A stretch of 64,000 nucleotides of DNA from Solirubrum koreensis. GTDB taxonomy: Bacteria > Bacteroidota > Bacteroidia > Cytophagales > Hymenobacteraceae. This document shows, piece after piece, positions 44,856-53,000 of the stretch. How positions within the stretch are numbered: the first letter of the stretch is position 1; the number at the start of each line of letters is the position of its first letter. The stretch spans positions 248,001 through 312,000 of the forward strand of contig NZ_BAABHA010000002.1 in the NCBI RefSeq assembly GCF_039541855.1, given 5' to 3'. The notes under the pieces are model-generated. The model saw nothing but the letters and a program-made list of their open reading frames with translations, ran no database searches and was not told the DNA's origin. Both the position numbers and the translations under genes were made by a program.

Positions 44856-46862
44856 ATGTTTTTTCTCATTCGCCCGCTTTTCCTGCTCTTCGCGCTGCTG
44901 CTTACGGAGCGGGTGGCGGCCCAGCAGCCGGCCCCCATGCGGCAACGCGCCTTATCGGGCAAGGTTATACGGCAATTACGTGTACGAGCCGATGCCACGC
45001 CCGACTTTGTAAACGTGAATCGCATTGCCTACTTCGAAGACAAGAAGGCGTTGAAAGCTATTCAGAAGGCGGAGAAACGCAAGGCCTGGACCCAGGCCCG
45101 CGGCTTGCTGGAAACCTACGTGGCACAGTTCGGCATCCAGAATTTCTACAAAAACAACCAGATGCTGTGGCGCCTGGGCCAACTGTACGAGCGCGCCGGC
45201 AACGAAGCTAAAGCCAAAGCTTATTTCCGGCTGGCCCTTAAGCACCACCGGCAGGACGTAACCAAAATCCAGCTGTACTACGACTCGCTGGAGCAGAAAA
45301 CCGCCGACCTCTACGTGCCCCTCAAGGTGTATTACGACATTGTGGAGTACCGAAAGAACATTGCCACCTTTCGACCGCCCAAGGGCGTGTACACCAACAT
45401 GGGCTCGGGCATTAACTCCGATGTGGAGGACTACGGCCCGAGTTATAGCGACGAAGCCGGTCAGTTGATTTTCACTTCCAAGCGCAAGCGCCGCGGCATT
45501 CACGGCGTTATCGATGAGGATTTGTACGTGGCCAAACGCGAAGGCGAGCAATGGCTGGACGCCGAGCCGCTGCCCAAGCCCATTAACTCGCCCTACAACG
45601 AAGGCTCAGCCTGCCTGAGCAAGGACGGCACCACCATGTATTTCTCGCGCTGCGAGTGCCCCACCTGCCACGGCAACTGCGACTTGTTCGTGAGCAAGTT
45701 CAAAAACGGGCAGTGGTCGGTGCCGCAGAGCTTGGGCATGACCGTGAACTCGGCAGCCTGGGACTCGCAGCCCACGCTTTCCCGCACCGAGGACACACTG
45801 TATTTTGCTTCCGACCGCATCGGGGGCTTTGGCCTGTCGGACATTTGGTTTACCTACAAGCTAAAGAACGGGCAGTGGGCCAAAGCCCAGAACATGGGAC
45901 CCATTGTTAACACCCGCGAGAGTGAGGTAAGCCCGTTTTACCACCCGCTCTACAACGTGCTCTATTTTTCGTCGCGCGGTCAGCTGCTGAACTTCGGCGA
46001 CTTCGATATCTACAAGGCGTACCGTGTGGCAGGGCGTTGGCAGGAACCCGTTAACATCGGGCCGCTGGTAAACGGCAAGGGCTCGGAATATTACTTCACC
46101 ATCGACGCGGCATCGAAGAACCTGTACTACGCCCGCTCCGAGGAAAAACAGCTAAAAAACCTCGACTTGTATTCCTTTCCGCTGCCTATGGAGGCCCAGC
46201 CGCTGGCCACCACGCACATCGAAGGCTCGCTCATCGATTCGGTCACGCAGAAGCCCCTAGGTGGCATCGTGAGCATCATCGACGTGGACAATGGCATTGA
46301 GGTGGCCTCGAAGTACATCCGACCCGATGGTACGTTTGATTTCGACCTCATCGACGGCTCGAAGTACATCATGCTCATCCAGAGCCCCGATTACTTCACG
46401 GTAGAAAAGAAGTTCGACTTGCAAGCCGATACGGTCATGAAGCTCATGACCACCAGCATTGACTACAACATTCCGCTGATTTTCCGCAACATCGAATTCG
46501 ACGAGGGCAAGTCGAATATTCGGACCAGTATGCAGGGCACCCTCGACCGCATCGTACTATTCCTTGTCGACCACCCCGAAACGCGGCTGCGCATTGCCGG
46601 CCACACCGATGCCATGGGCGACTCCGAAGTGAACGAAAAACTCTCGCAGGACCGCGCCGATGCCATCCGCAAGTACATTGAGGCCAAGGGCAAACTGAAA
46701 CCTAACCGCATCGAAAGCTTTGGTTACGGCAGTTCCCAGCCCATTAAGGATGAGGCCACCGAAGAAGACCGCCGCACCAACCGCCGCGTGGAATTCCGGT
46801 TGGTGAAGCCGCAAACGGAGCAAAAGCCCGCCGGTAAAGACGCAGGCGGCGGCTGGAACTAG
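44856..46862 (+). CDS. PorE-like OmpA family protein (TPR, beta-propeller, CRD, OmpA)
   Basis: A 668-residue envelope protein. Signal peptide about 1-23 (MFFLIRPLFLLFALLL...VAAQ). TPR-like helices about 45-145; a WD40/PD40-type propeller about 170-430, with repeated FTSKRKRRG, YFSRCEC, YFASDRIGGFGLSDIW and YFSSRG strands; a carboxypeptidase-regulatory-like domain about 440-520 (IEGSLIDSVTQKPLGG); a C-terminal OmpA peptidoglycan-binding domain with GHTDAMGD and LSQDRADAIRKYI. This exact order is that of T9SS PorE, which links the PorKLMN core to peptidoglycan. Related multi-domain OmpA proteins are common in Bacteroidota, so PorE identity is likely but not proven. Confidence 0.85.
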   Translation: MFFLIRPLFLLFALLLTERVAAQQPAPMRQRALSGKVIRQLRVRADATPDFVNVNRIAYFEDKKALKAIQKAEKRKAWTQARGLLETYVAQFGIQNFYKNNQMLWRLGQLYERAGNEAKAKAYFRLALKHHRQDVTKIQLYYDSLEQKTADLYVPLKVYYDIVEYRKNIATFRPPKGVYTNMGSGINSDVEDYGPSYSDEAGQLIFTSKRKRRGIHGVIDEDLYVAKREGEQWLDAEPLPKPINSPYNEGSACLSKDGTTMYFSRCECPTCHGNCDLFVSKFKNGQWSVPQSLGMTVNSAAWDSQPTLSRTEDTLYFASDRIGGFGLSDIWFTYKLKNGQWAKAQNMGPIVNTRESEVSPFYHPLYNVLYFSSRGQLLNFGDFDIYKAYRVAGRWQEPVNIGPLVNGKGSEYYFTIDAASKNLYYARSEEKQLKNLDLYSFPLPMEAQPLATTHIEGSLIDSVTQKPLGGIVSIIDVDNGIEVASKYIRPDGTFDFDLIDGSKYIMLIQSPDYFTVEKKFDLQADTVMKLMTTSIDYNIPLIFRNIEFDEGKSNIRTSMQGTLDRIVLFLVDHPETRLRIAGHTDAMGDSEVNEKLSQDRADAIRKYIEAKGKLKPNRIESFGYGSSQPIKDEATEEDRRTNRRVEFRLVKPQTEQKPAGKDAGGGWN

Positions 46863-47181
46863 AACGCTGCAGTTCGTCCTTTCTGGTCGATTCTAAAAGT
46901 GGTCGTTAAACGAAGAGGCCGACGAATTTCGCGCAGCTTTTGCAGAACAGGGGTATAGCGAAGATTACAGAACCTGCTTGCGCAAAGCCCTAGGTAGCCA
47001 ACGTCAGCAGGGGAAGAATCCGATCCGGGCACGCGCATAGACTCGAATAAAGGTATAGCCACCCTCGCACCACCATCTGGCGCGGGCGTGCCTATAGTCT
47101 GTTCACATCTTTATGTGAGCTGGCCAAGCCAACCCTTACCGGTTGATTTGGCTCTCTGACTCGAGAATGTACCGCTACCTG
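46863..47181. other. Intergenic region with no supported gene
   Basis: About 319 bases. It contains a small perfect hairpin (TCACAT/ATGTGA around 47103-47118) and short open frames without coding character. No terminator with a T-tract, no -7 promoter match and no RNA gene is evident. Confidence 0.4.
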
Positions 47182-47832
47182 ATGAAAAGACTGATTACTA
47201 CCCCACACCGGCTGCTCATGCCAGCCTTGATACTAAGCCTGAGTTTTGCCGCCACAGCCCAAACGCCCACTTCGGCGGGCTCCACCCGCTACCGGGCTAC
47301 GTCCATCGGCATCTCCACGGGCTGGAATGCACCGTACGCCGCCGGCTTGGAGCTCAGCCATTTTATAACCCGTCAGTTGGATTTGAATGTGGGTGTAGGC
47401 ACCGGCCTCAGCGGCAAAAAGTTCGGCGTAGGGGCACGCTACTTCGTGGCGCCGGAGCGTCGGCTTTCGCCCTACTTCGGGCTAAATGCAGTGTACTCGC
47501 CCGGCCGGCGCGACATCGAAGTAAATTCTTTGCCGGCTACCTCGGTTTTCGCTTCCGACCGCATCGGTACTTTGGAGGTGCTGCCAACCGCCGTGCTGCA
47601 CCTACGCTCGGGACTGCGCTGGCAACCGGGCAAAAAACCGGGGCGCGTCGGGTTGCTCGGCAGCATCGGCTATGGTATTCGCAGCCGCAACCCCATGCGC
47701 TACACCATGTACGAGGGCGAGGCCGAACCCAGCCCCGAGTCGAAGCAAAACTACCGTTTCGTATTCGCTCCAGGGGGAGTAGAATTGTCGCTGGGCCTGA
47801 GCATAGGGCTAGGACAAAAGATGCGGGAATAG
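47182..47832 (+). CDS. Predicted outer-membrane beta-barrel protein
   Basis: A 216-residue protein with signal peptide about 1-27 (MKRLITTPHRLLMPALILSLSF...). It is followed by alternating amphipathic strands (SIGISTGWNAP, LDLNVGVGTGL, SPYFGLNAVYSP, LHLRSGLRW, VGLLGSIGYGI) and ends in a C-terminal strand of alternating hydrophobic residues. This is the pattern of a small 8-stranded barrel. No specific family is recognised. The frame is open upstream to a TTG at 47143, and there is another ATG at 47167; 47182 is chosen because it gives the cleanest signal peptide. Confidence 0.75.
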   Translation: MKRLITTPHRLLMPALILSLSFAATAQTPTSAGSTRYRATSIGISTGWNAPYAAGLELSHFITRQLDLNVGVGTGLSGKKFGVGARYFVAPERRLSPYFGLNAVYSPGRRDIEVNSLPATSVFASDRIGTLEVLPTAVLHLRSGLRWQPGKKPGRVGLLGSIGYGIRSRNPMRYTMYEGEAEPSPESKQNYRFVFAPGGVELSLGLSIGLGQKMRE

Positions 47833-47843
47833 TTCGCGTCTAC

Positions 47844-47912
47844 CAAATGCGCCGCCCCGGAGCCGGGTCATTGCCGAAGCGGCAGGGGCCCGGCTCCGGG
47901 GCGGCGCATTTG
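47844..47912. terminator. Bidirectional terminator, perfect 24-bp stem with inner hairpin
   Basis: Arms 47844-47867 and 47889-47912 are exact reverse complements. The 21-base loop contains a second small hairpin (TGCCG/CGGCA). It lies between the convergent barrel-protein and DUF6702 genes. A/T runs at the ends are short. Confidence 0.85.
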
Positions 47913-47929
47913 TTCGCGGCAGCTACCAC

Positions 47930-48442
47930 CTACCAGCTAAGCACTTGCGCCTCGTTGCCGTCGCGGAACAGGGCGCTTTGCTTTTTGCCGTTGGCCTCCA
48001 CGTTCACAATGTTCATCTGGTCCGGAAACAGGTCGAGCATTAGGCGCTGCTGCAGCCGCACGCCTTGCATGGGCCGGGGCAGTTTCACGGTGAAGAACAG
48101 CCAGTGCGCATCGTTTTCCTTTTCCATACCCAGGTATTTGAGCGGAATATCTTCGCCGGGCTTGCCCGAGAAAACAACGGTACGCCGCAAGTAAGCCGCA
48201 ATTAGCGGCTGCACCTCTACCGGCGAAGCTTGCCCAAGCGTAATGGCCCGCGGCTGCCCTACAGACAGCGCCTTCTCTAAGTCGTCGGTAAATACCTTGA
48301 GGGCCACCTCCAACTGCTGGGTTTTACCGTTCACCTTCACCTCCATAATGCTGGCGTGGTAGGCGTGAGCAAAGGCCGCCACGCTGAGCAGCAAGGCAGC
48401 AACAACGGCAACAAGGCGACGGGGCATCCGAAGAAAACGCAT
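47930..48442 (-). CDS. DUF6702 family exported protein
   Basis: A 170-residue protein with a signal peptide (about 1-26, ending AAFAHA). The mature start YHASIMEVKVN and the VALKVFTDDLEKAL motif are typical of the Bacteroidota DUF6702 family, whose function is unknown. The rest is a predicted beta-sandwich (KYLGMEKENDAHWLFF, NIVNVEANGKKQSALF). A second in-frame ATG at residue 6 is an equally possible start. It is on the same strand as rseP but separated by hairpins, so it is probably its own unit. Confidence 0.8.
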   Translation of the reverse strand: MRFLRMPRRLVAVVAALLLSVAAFAHAYHASIMEVKVNGKTQQLEVALKVFTDDLEKALSVGQPRAITLGQASPVEVQPLIAAYLRRTVVFSGKPGEDIPLKYLGMEKENDAHWLFFTVKLPRPMQGVRLQQRLMLDLFPDQMNIVNVEANGKKQSALFRDGNEAQVLSW

Positions 48443-48454
48443 AGAAGAAAGGAG

Positions 48455-48517
48455 AAAGACCTTACCGCGACCAAACGAGTGCCGCGGGGCAAGTCGTTCA
48501 AACCGGGTAAGGTCTTT
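48455..48517. repeat. Inverted repeat, possible diverged copy of the palindromic repeat family
   Basis: AAAGACCTTACC (48455-48466) and GGTAAGGTCTTT (48506-48517) are perfect 12-base arms around a 39-base spacer. The core GACCTTACC/GGTAAGGTC is the same as in the 66-bp palindrome at 1518-1583. It lies just upstream of the DUF6702 start. Confidence 0.6.
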
Positions 48518-48527
48518 GGGTACGGCA

Positions 48528-48549
48528 CCTTCCTGAGTTGCCAGGAAGG
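48528..48549 (-). terminator. Hairpin downstream of rseP
   Basis: CCTTCCTG (48528-48535) pairs with CAGGAAGG (48542-48549) over a 6-base loop, 23 bases after the rseP stop. No T-tract follows on the minus strand, so termination strength is uncertain. Confidence 0.45.
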
Positions 48550-48571
48550 CACGCTGTATGTGAGTGGTAGC

Positions 48572-49885
48572 TTAGAAGAACGACTTGAAGATGTCGTTGA
48601 AGAACACGAATACCATCAGCCCCAAGAGCAGCACCATGCCCACTTTTTGGGCGTTTTCGAGGAATTTATCCGATGGCTTACGGCCCGAAAGCATTTCGTA
48701 GGTGAGGAATACCACGTGGCCGCCGTCGAGGGCGGGAATGGGCAGCAGGTTCATGAAGGCCAGCACCATGGACAGCATGCCGGTGAGCGTCCAGAACTTA
48801 TACCAGTCGAAGGTGCTGCCGTAGGTTTGGGCAATGGCAATGGGGCCGCCCAGCGACTTACGGGCCGAAGCTTCGCCGCTGAAAATCTTACCGAATGCCT
48901 TCAGCTGCGCGCCAATAATGCCGAACGCCTGCTTGGTACCAGCCGGCACCGACTCGGCCAGGCCGTACTCGCGGGTAGCGTAGTTCAGCAGCGACTTGGG
49001 CCGGAAACCTACTTTGCCTTCTTCGTCCACGTTCACCGTGAGGGTCACGTTTTCGGTGCCGCGCTGCACCAGCAGCGGCGTGGGCTTGCCGGCGTTTTGC
49101 TTGAGCGCGGCCTGTAGCTGGGGGAAGAACTGAATGTCCTGGCTGGCTACGCGCAGAATTCGGTCGCCGACCTGCAAACCGGCTTTGGCCGCCGGGCCGG
49201 CGGGAACCACCTCGCCTACTGCGAAGGGGTCGTTGGGCACCACGAACAGCGCCTGGTCTTGGTCGGCCAGCTTGTCCATGAAATCGTTCGGCACAGCAAT
49301 GTCTACCAACTGGCCGTTGCGGTCCACGGTGTAGTAAGCACCGGTTCCCATCACTACGTCGGGGGCATACACGTCGTTGAACTGCTCGAACGGACGGCCG
49401 TTGATCTTCACGATTTTGTCGCCGGGCTGAAAGCCAATCTGCTGACCCAGCTGGTTGGGCACCACGCCAAAACGCTCGGCCTCGCGGGCGGGCAGGTAAC
49501 TCTCGCCGTAAATGAAGGTTAGCAGCGTGAAGATGAGGATACCCGTCAGCACGTTCACGATGATGCCGCCCAGCATAACGATCAGGCGCTGCCAGGCTGG
49601 CTTGGCCCGGAACTCGTAGGGCTGGGGTTCCTGCTTGAGGGCATCGGTGTCGAGGGACTCGTCCACCATGCCGGTAATCTTCACGAAGCCGCCGAGGGGC
49701 ACGGCGCCAATCATGTACTCGGTTTCCCCGATTGTCTTGCCAAAAATCTTCGGCGGAAAGCCGATGGAGAATTTCTCCACGCGCATTCCAAACCACTTGG
49801 CCGACAGCATGTGCCCTGCTTCGTGCACGCCCACCAAAATGGTGAGGCCCAGCAGCAGCTGGCCGGCCATTACCAAAATATCCAT
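48572..49885 (-). CDS. rseP: RIP site-2 zinc metalloprotease RseP
   Basis: Inner-membrane protease of 437 residues that cleaves transmembrane segments, such as those of anti-sigma factors and signal-peptide remnants. The zinc motif HEAGH is at residues 21-25, inside the first membrane helix. Two PDZ-like regions lie between about 120 and 320 (GDKIVKINGRPF and GDRILRVASQD). The second zinc-ligand motif NLLPIPALDGGH is in the C-terminal helices. The four-helix-bundle gene and dxr lie upstream on the same strand; in many bacteria dxr and rseP are neighbours, so the small gene interrupts a conserved pair. Confidence 0.96.
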   Translation of the reverse strand: MDILVMAGQLLLGLTILVGVHEAGHMLSAKWFGMRVEKFSIGFPPKIFGKTIGETEYMIGAVPLGGFVKITGMVDESLDTDALKQEPQPYEFRAKPAWQRLIVMLGGIIVNVLTGILIFTLLTFIYGESYLPAREAERFGVVPNQLGQQIGFQPGDKIVKINGRPFEQFNDVYAPDVVMGTGAYYTVDRNGQLVDIAVPNDFMDKLADQDQALFVVPNDPFAVGEVVPAGPAAKAGLQVGDRILRVASQDIQFFPQLQAALKQNAGKPTPLLVQRGTENVTLTVNVDEEGKVGFRPKSLLNYATREYGLAESVPAGTKQAFGIIGAQLKAFGKIFSGEASARKSLGGPIAIAQTYGSTFDWYKFWTLTGMLSMVLAFMNLLPIPALDGGHVVFLTYEMLSGRKPSDKFLENAQKVGMVLLLGLMVFVFFNDIFKSFF

Positions 49886-49894
49886 CTATTGTTT

Positions 49895-49919
49895 GTTGTC
49901 AGTTGAGAGTTGTCAGTTG
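49895..49919. repeat. Repeat on the left side of the four-helix-bundle gene
   Basis: Two direct copies of GTTGTCAGTTG, at 49895-49905 and 49909-49919 (14-base period). The second copy supplies the stop codon of the four-helix-bundle gene. The inverse, CAACTGACAAC, stands on the gene's other side (50332-50342). Confidence 0.8.
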
Positions 49920-50308
49920 TTAGTCGGTTTTGCGCCAGGCGAAGGCAGTAGGGTACGGTAATAGCGAATGAAACCTTGCAGCAATTTGCGGCACTCGCCT
50001 ATTTCAATTAGCACCGCAGCGAGTTGCTCGCCCGAAAGGTACTGCTGATCGGAGGCCAGATAACACTGTGTTTCTAGTTCAAAAAGCGAACCGCGGGCAA
50101 TGAAGAGGAATTGTATGGTGTCGCGGGAATGTTGTCGGCCGCAGCCTTCGGCAATATTCGAAGGTACCGAAACAGCCGCCCTGCGCATTTGGTTAGTCAG
50201 GCCCAGTAGCTCTTCACGCGGGAAGAAGCGGGTGAGGTCGTAAATGGCTGCTACCAGCACCCGACTACGCTGCCATACCTGCAACTCCGTGTAAGGACGA
50301 TCGAGCAT
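49913..50308 (-). CDS. Four-helix-bundle protein (23S rRNA intervening-sequence type, S23)
   Basis: A 131-residue all-helical protein. Family landmarks are the N-terminal ELQVWQRSRVLVAAIYDLTRFFP, the LTNQMRRAAVSVPSNIAEGCGR motif and FIARGSLFELETQ. Homologues are often encoded inside 23S rRNA intervening sequences, but many are free-standing in Bacteroidota; the biochemical role is unknown. The start at 50308 (MLDRPYTEL) is preferred, because the 11 residues upstream are translated repeat. It sits between rseP and dxr, bracketed by inverted copies of GTTGTCAGTTG. Confidence 0.9.
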   Translation of the reverse strand: MLDRPYTELQVWQRSRVLVAAIYDLTRFFPREELLGLTNQMRRAAVSVPSNIAEGCGRQHSRDTIQFLFIARGSLFELETQCYLASDQQYLSGEQLAAVLIEIGECRKLLQGFIRYYRTLLPSPGAKPTNN

Positions 50309-50312
50309 GGCT

Positions 50313-50342
50313 ACTGACAACTGATAACCAACAACTGACAAC
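50313..50342. repeat. Repeat on the right side of the four-helix-bundle gene
   Basis: Contains CAACTGACAAC at 50332-50342, the exact inverse of the copies at 49895-49919, plus a shorter match (ACTGACAACTG, 50313-50323). The last base of the exact copy is the first base of the dxr stop codon on the plus strand. Confidence 0.8.
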
Positions 50343-51514
50343 TATAATTTCACCAACTCCAGGGCTATGCGCCTTGTTTCGGCATCCGTCTCCACGTAAT
50401 CGTCCAGCGACGGATCGGCAAGGTACGAAACCTTAGAGAGGCAATTCTCCACCACGTCGGGCAGCTCCAGAAACTTGATTTGGTCGCGCAGGAAGGCAGC
50501 TACCGCAATTTCGTTGGCCGCGTTTAGCACGCAGGGTGCGTTGCCGCCGCGGCGCATGGCCTCGAAGGCCAGCGGCAGGTTGCGGAACGTGCTTGTATCG
50601 GGCTGCTCGAAGGTGAGCGTGGGGTAATCGAGGAAGGAGAAGCGCGGGAAGCTGTTGGGCAGGCGTTCCGGAAAGCCGAGGGCGTACTGAATGGGCAGCT
50701 TCATATCGGGCAGGCCGAGTTGGGCTTTCAGCGAACCGTCGGTGAACTGCACCAGGGAGTGAATGATGCTTTGCGGATGCACCACTACCTCAATTTGCTC
50801 GTTCGTCAGCCCGAACAGCCACTTGGCCTCAATCACCTCCAGGCCCTTGTTCATCAGGGAAGCCGAGTCGATGGTGATTTTGGCGCCCATGTCCCAGTTG
50901 GGGTGCTTGAGGGCTTGCGCCTTGGTTACCTGCGCTAAATCCTGCGCCGAGCGGCCGCGGAAGGGGCCGCCAGAAGCGGTGAGAATGATTTTCTCCACCG
51001 AATCGGGCTTCTCCCCTACCAGGCACTGGAAAATGGCGGAGTGTTCGGAATCGACGGGGTAAATGGCGGCACCGTGTTGCTTGGCCAGCGCCGTAACCAG
51101 TTGCCCGGCCACCACAAGTGTTTCCTTGTTAGCCAAGGCAATGGTTTTGCCGGCCTTGAGCGCGGCTACCGTGGGCAATAGCCCGGCGTAGCCCACCAGG
51201 GCCGTCAGCACTACGTCTATTTCGGGGCGGGCCGCAACGTCGGCTAGGGCTGCTATTCCCGCCAGCACTTCGGTTTCGGGCTGATCTGCCAAGGCGGCTT
51301 TCACGGCCAAATACTGGCTTTCGTCGCCGATGACCACGGCGGCCGGCTTGAACTCGCGGGCCTGGGCCACCAGCAAATCGGCACTGCGTTGCGCCGATAG
51401 CACGGCCACGCGGAAGCGGCCGGGGTGGGCGCGCACGACGTCCAGCGTTTGGGTACCGATGGAACCAGTAGAGCCCAGCAGGGCCAGGGTGCGTTGGGGT
51501 TGGGGAAACGACAT
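50342..51514 (-). CDS. dxr: 1-deoxy-D-xylulose 5-phosphate reductoisomerase
   Basis: Converts DXP to MEP using NADPH, the committed step of the non-mevalonate isoprenoid pathway; 390 residues. NADPH motif LLGSTGSIGTQTLDV is at the N-terminus; ALANKETLVVAG, YPVDSEHSAIFQCL, LTASGGPFRG and the metal-binding TIDSASLMNKGLEVIEA are present. MSFPQPQRT (51514) is preferred to the longer frame, which adds 11 residues. It lies upstream of the four-helix-bundle gene and rseP on the same strand. Confidence 0.97.
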   Translation of the reverse strand: MSFPQPQRTLALLGSTGSIGTQTLDVVRAHPGRFRVAVLSAQRSADLLVAQAREFKPAAVVIGDESQYLAVKAALADQPETEVLAGIAALADVAARPEIDVVLTALVGYAGLLPTVAALKAGKTIALANKETLVVAGQLVTALAKQHGAAIYPVDSEHSAIFQCLVGEKPDSVEKIILTASGGPFRGRSAQDLAQVTKAQALKHPNWDMGAKITIDSASLMNKGLEVIEAKWLFGLTNEQIEVVVHPQSIIHSLVQFTDGSLKAQLGLPDMKLPIQYALGFPERLPNSFPRFSFLDYPTLTFEQPDTSTFRNLPLAFEAMRRGGNAPCVLNAANEIAVAAFLRDQIKFLELPDVVENCLSKVSYLADPSLDDYVETDAETRRIALELVKL

Positions 51515-51626
51515 GTATTCGGAAGCGCGGCCGCTTGGGCACGACAACGCGCGGGCAAAGGTAACGGGAAGGGCGCGGACGTTATTGGCCCGGGCTCTAG
51601 GTAAGCTTCTTCTCCCGGAACCTAAG

Positions 51627-52073
51627 TTATTCTACGGCTTCAACCCGCACGGTTTTTCCATTAAAAGAAGCCTGTTCCCCGGCTCGTTTGCCGCTGAGTG
51701 CTGCCGCAACCGGAGCCGCCGCCGATACGGCGAAATAATCGGTGCCATCTACCGCGAGCTTGCCGGCGCTGATGCAAATGTAGAAACGGCCCATGCTGGT
51801 GGTTACCAGCGCGCCAGGATGCACTGAGTCGCAGGGTTTAGCGGGGTCGATGCGGGCTAGCTCTCCGAGCAGCTTGCGGGCTTCAGCGAGCTGCACCAAG
51901 TTTCGGTCGCGTTCGTTCTGGGCCATGGCGCGGCCGGTTTCGTACTTGTCGCCGGCGCTGCTCTTGGTTTCGGAGTTGGCCGACTCTTGGGCGGCGTTGA
52001 TGGCGGCCTGGCAGGTGGCCATGCGGGCTTCGGCGTACTGTTGGCAGGCGGCGTAAAGGTCTTGTTTAATCAT
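51627..52073 (-). CDS. GreA/GreB-like protein
   Basis: A 148-residue protein with a helical N-terminal half (about 1-75) and a beta-rich C-terminal half. The latter resembles the FKBP-like domain of Gre factors: GALVTTSMGRFYICISAGKL, AVSAAAPVAAALSGKRAGE and a final beta strand. Gre factors bind the RNA polymerase secondary channel and rescue stalled complexes. The N-terminal part lacks the typical two-acidic-residue coiled-coil tip that I can identify, so it may instead be a Gre-fold regulator of RNA polymerase. Its ATG overlaps the stop of the preceding unknown gene by 8 bases, implying coupled translation. Confidence 0.6.
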   Translation of the reverse strand: MIKQDLYAACQQYAEARMATCQAAINAAQESANSETKSSAGDKYETGRAMAQNERDRNLVQLAEARKLLGELARIDPAKPCDSVHPGALVTTSMGRFYICISAGKLAVDGTDYFAVSAAAPVAAALSGKRAGEQASFNGKTVRVEAVE

Positions 52074-52551
52074 CTGCTGAATCTGGAGGAAGCCAACCGC
52101 TATTGATCAGGCCGATCAATTCTACCACTCTATTCTGATAAATACCCTCTGCGTCGAGGCATACTATTGTATCCACTGGCTCTTTGCACATATCGGGGCC
52201 ACACAATGTGGCAAACCAAAAACCATTGTCAATGTCTACATCTGCTGTTGTTGCCAGCAGGTTCTCATAATAAGGTCGCTGATACAACTCTTCCCATTCC
52301 ACGTCCCGGACAACGATTTCTATATCAAACCAGTCTTCCAGCCGCGACGCGCTTTGCCCGGCACAGCAAATAGCCAGCGGCTGACGATTTAGACAACTTG
52401 TGGTCAGCTGCTCAAACAGGTCGTGGTCGTACTGGTCGGCAATGACGAATAGCAGCCAATTGGCTGCGGGCAAAGTATCGGCCCAGTTAGGAGCTTGCTT
52501 GACCGACGCATATACTACGCTGCGCTTATTGACTTGACCAATAATTGGCAT
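52066..52551 (-). CDS. Hypothetical protein of unknown function (cassette gene 2)
   Basis: A 161-residue cytoplasmic protein without signal peptide or membrane helix. It has alternating strands and helices: NWLLFVIADQYDHDLFEQL, PLAICCAGQSASRLEDWFDI, DTIVCLDAEGIYQNRV. The final QNRVVELIGLINSGWLPP is helix-like. Cysteines are unusually frequent (five or so). I do not recognise a family with confidence. The ATG at 52551 forms a TGATG overlap with the preceding gene; a GTG at 52572 would overlap more deeply. Composition is AT-richer than the flanking genes. Confidence 0.7.
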   Translation of the reverse strand: MPIIGQVNKRSVVYASVKQAPNWADTLPAANWLLFVIADQYDHDLFEQLTTSCLNRQPLAICCAGQSASRLEDWFDIEIVVRDVEWEELYQRPYYENLLATTADVDIDNGFWFATLCGPDMCKEPVDTIVCLDAEGIYQNRVVELIGLINSGWLPPDSADD

Positions 52552-52985
52552 CAACTGGTTTGTGCTTCCCACAGTACTTCAGAATCAACGTCGCATTTCC
52601 AATTGCTTAACAAGTTGCCAAGTGCATTTATTGAGGCGACTTCAGCTGGAATAAAGAATTCAAGCCTCTGAGCACGAGGTAGCAGTTCGTTGTTGTTTAC
52701 AACTATTTGCAAAGCAGAATGCCCGAAATGGTCGTAACAAGCCGCTGTGAGTAGTAGATAAGGGTACCCCAATCCTATACTTTCTTCTCCAGTTTCGAAG
52801 ACGACCATATCATCTATTCTTCGAGGAAAACCTCTCAAACCTGCTCCAAACTCACTAAATGAGTCCACATCACCCCAGAAGTAGGAATGCACTTTCAGAT
52901 CAGGAGTCGAAATTTCAATATCGAATACACAATCTCCATCGTGGTCCACGCTAACCGCTATCCTTATTCTACTCACTCTACTCAC
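52551..52985 (-). CDS. Hypothetical protein of unknown function (cassette gene 1)
   Basis: A 144-residue acidic protein with no signal peptide or membrane segment. The N-terminal half is beta-rich (RIRIAVSVDHDGDCVFDIEI, KVHSYFWGDVDSF); the middle holds YPYLLLTAACYDHFGHSALQIVV. Several clustered aromatic and acidic residues give the look of a small immunity-like or DUF-type single-domain protein, but no family is recognised. The start is a GTG at 52985 (MSRVSR...), with another GTG three codons in. It lies 15 bases after the GH3 stop and overlaps gene 2 as TGATG. GC is about 45% in samples, clearly lower than the neighbours. Confidence 0.68.
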   Translation of the reverse strand: MSRVSRIRIAVSVDHDGDCVFDIEISTPDLKVHSYFWGDVDSFSEFGAGLRGFPRRIDDMVVFETGEESIGLGYPYLLLTAACYDHFGHSALQIVVNNNELLPRAQRLEFFIPAEVASINALGNLLSNWKCDVDSEVLWEAQTS

Positions 52986-53000
52986 TGGTCTTGCTAGCTT

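Noticed and set aside
48479..48528. Possible pseudoknot from GTGCCG/CGGCAC crossing the inverted repeat near 48.5 kb
   Set aside because: Six-base arms in GC-rich DNA are expected by chance; nothing else supports a structured RNA.
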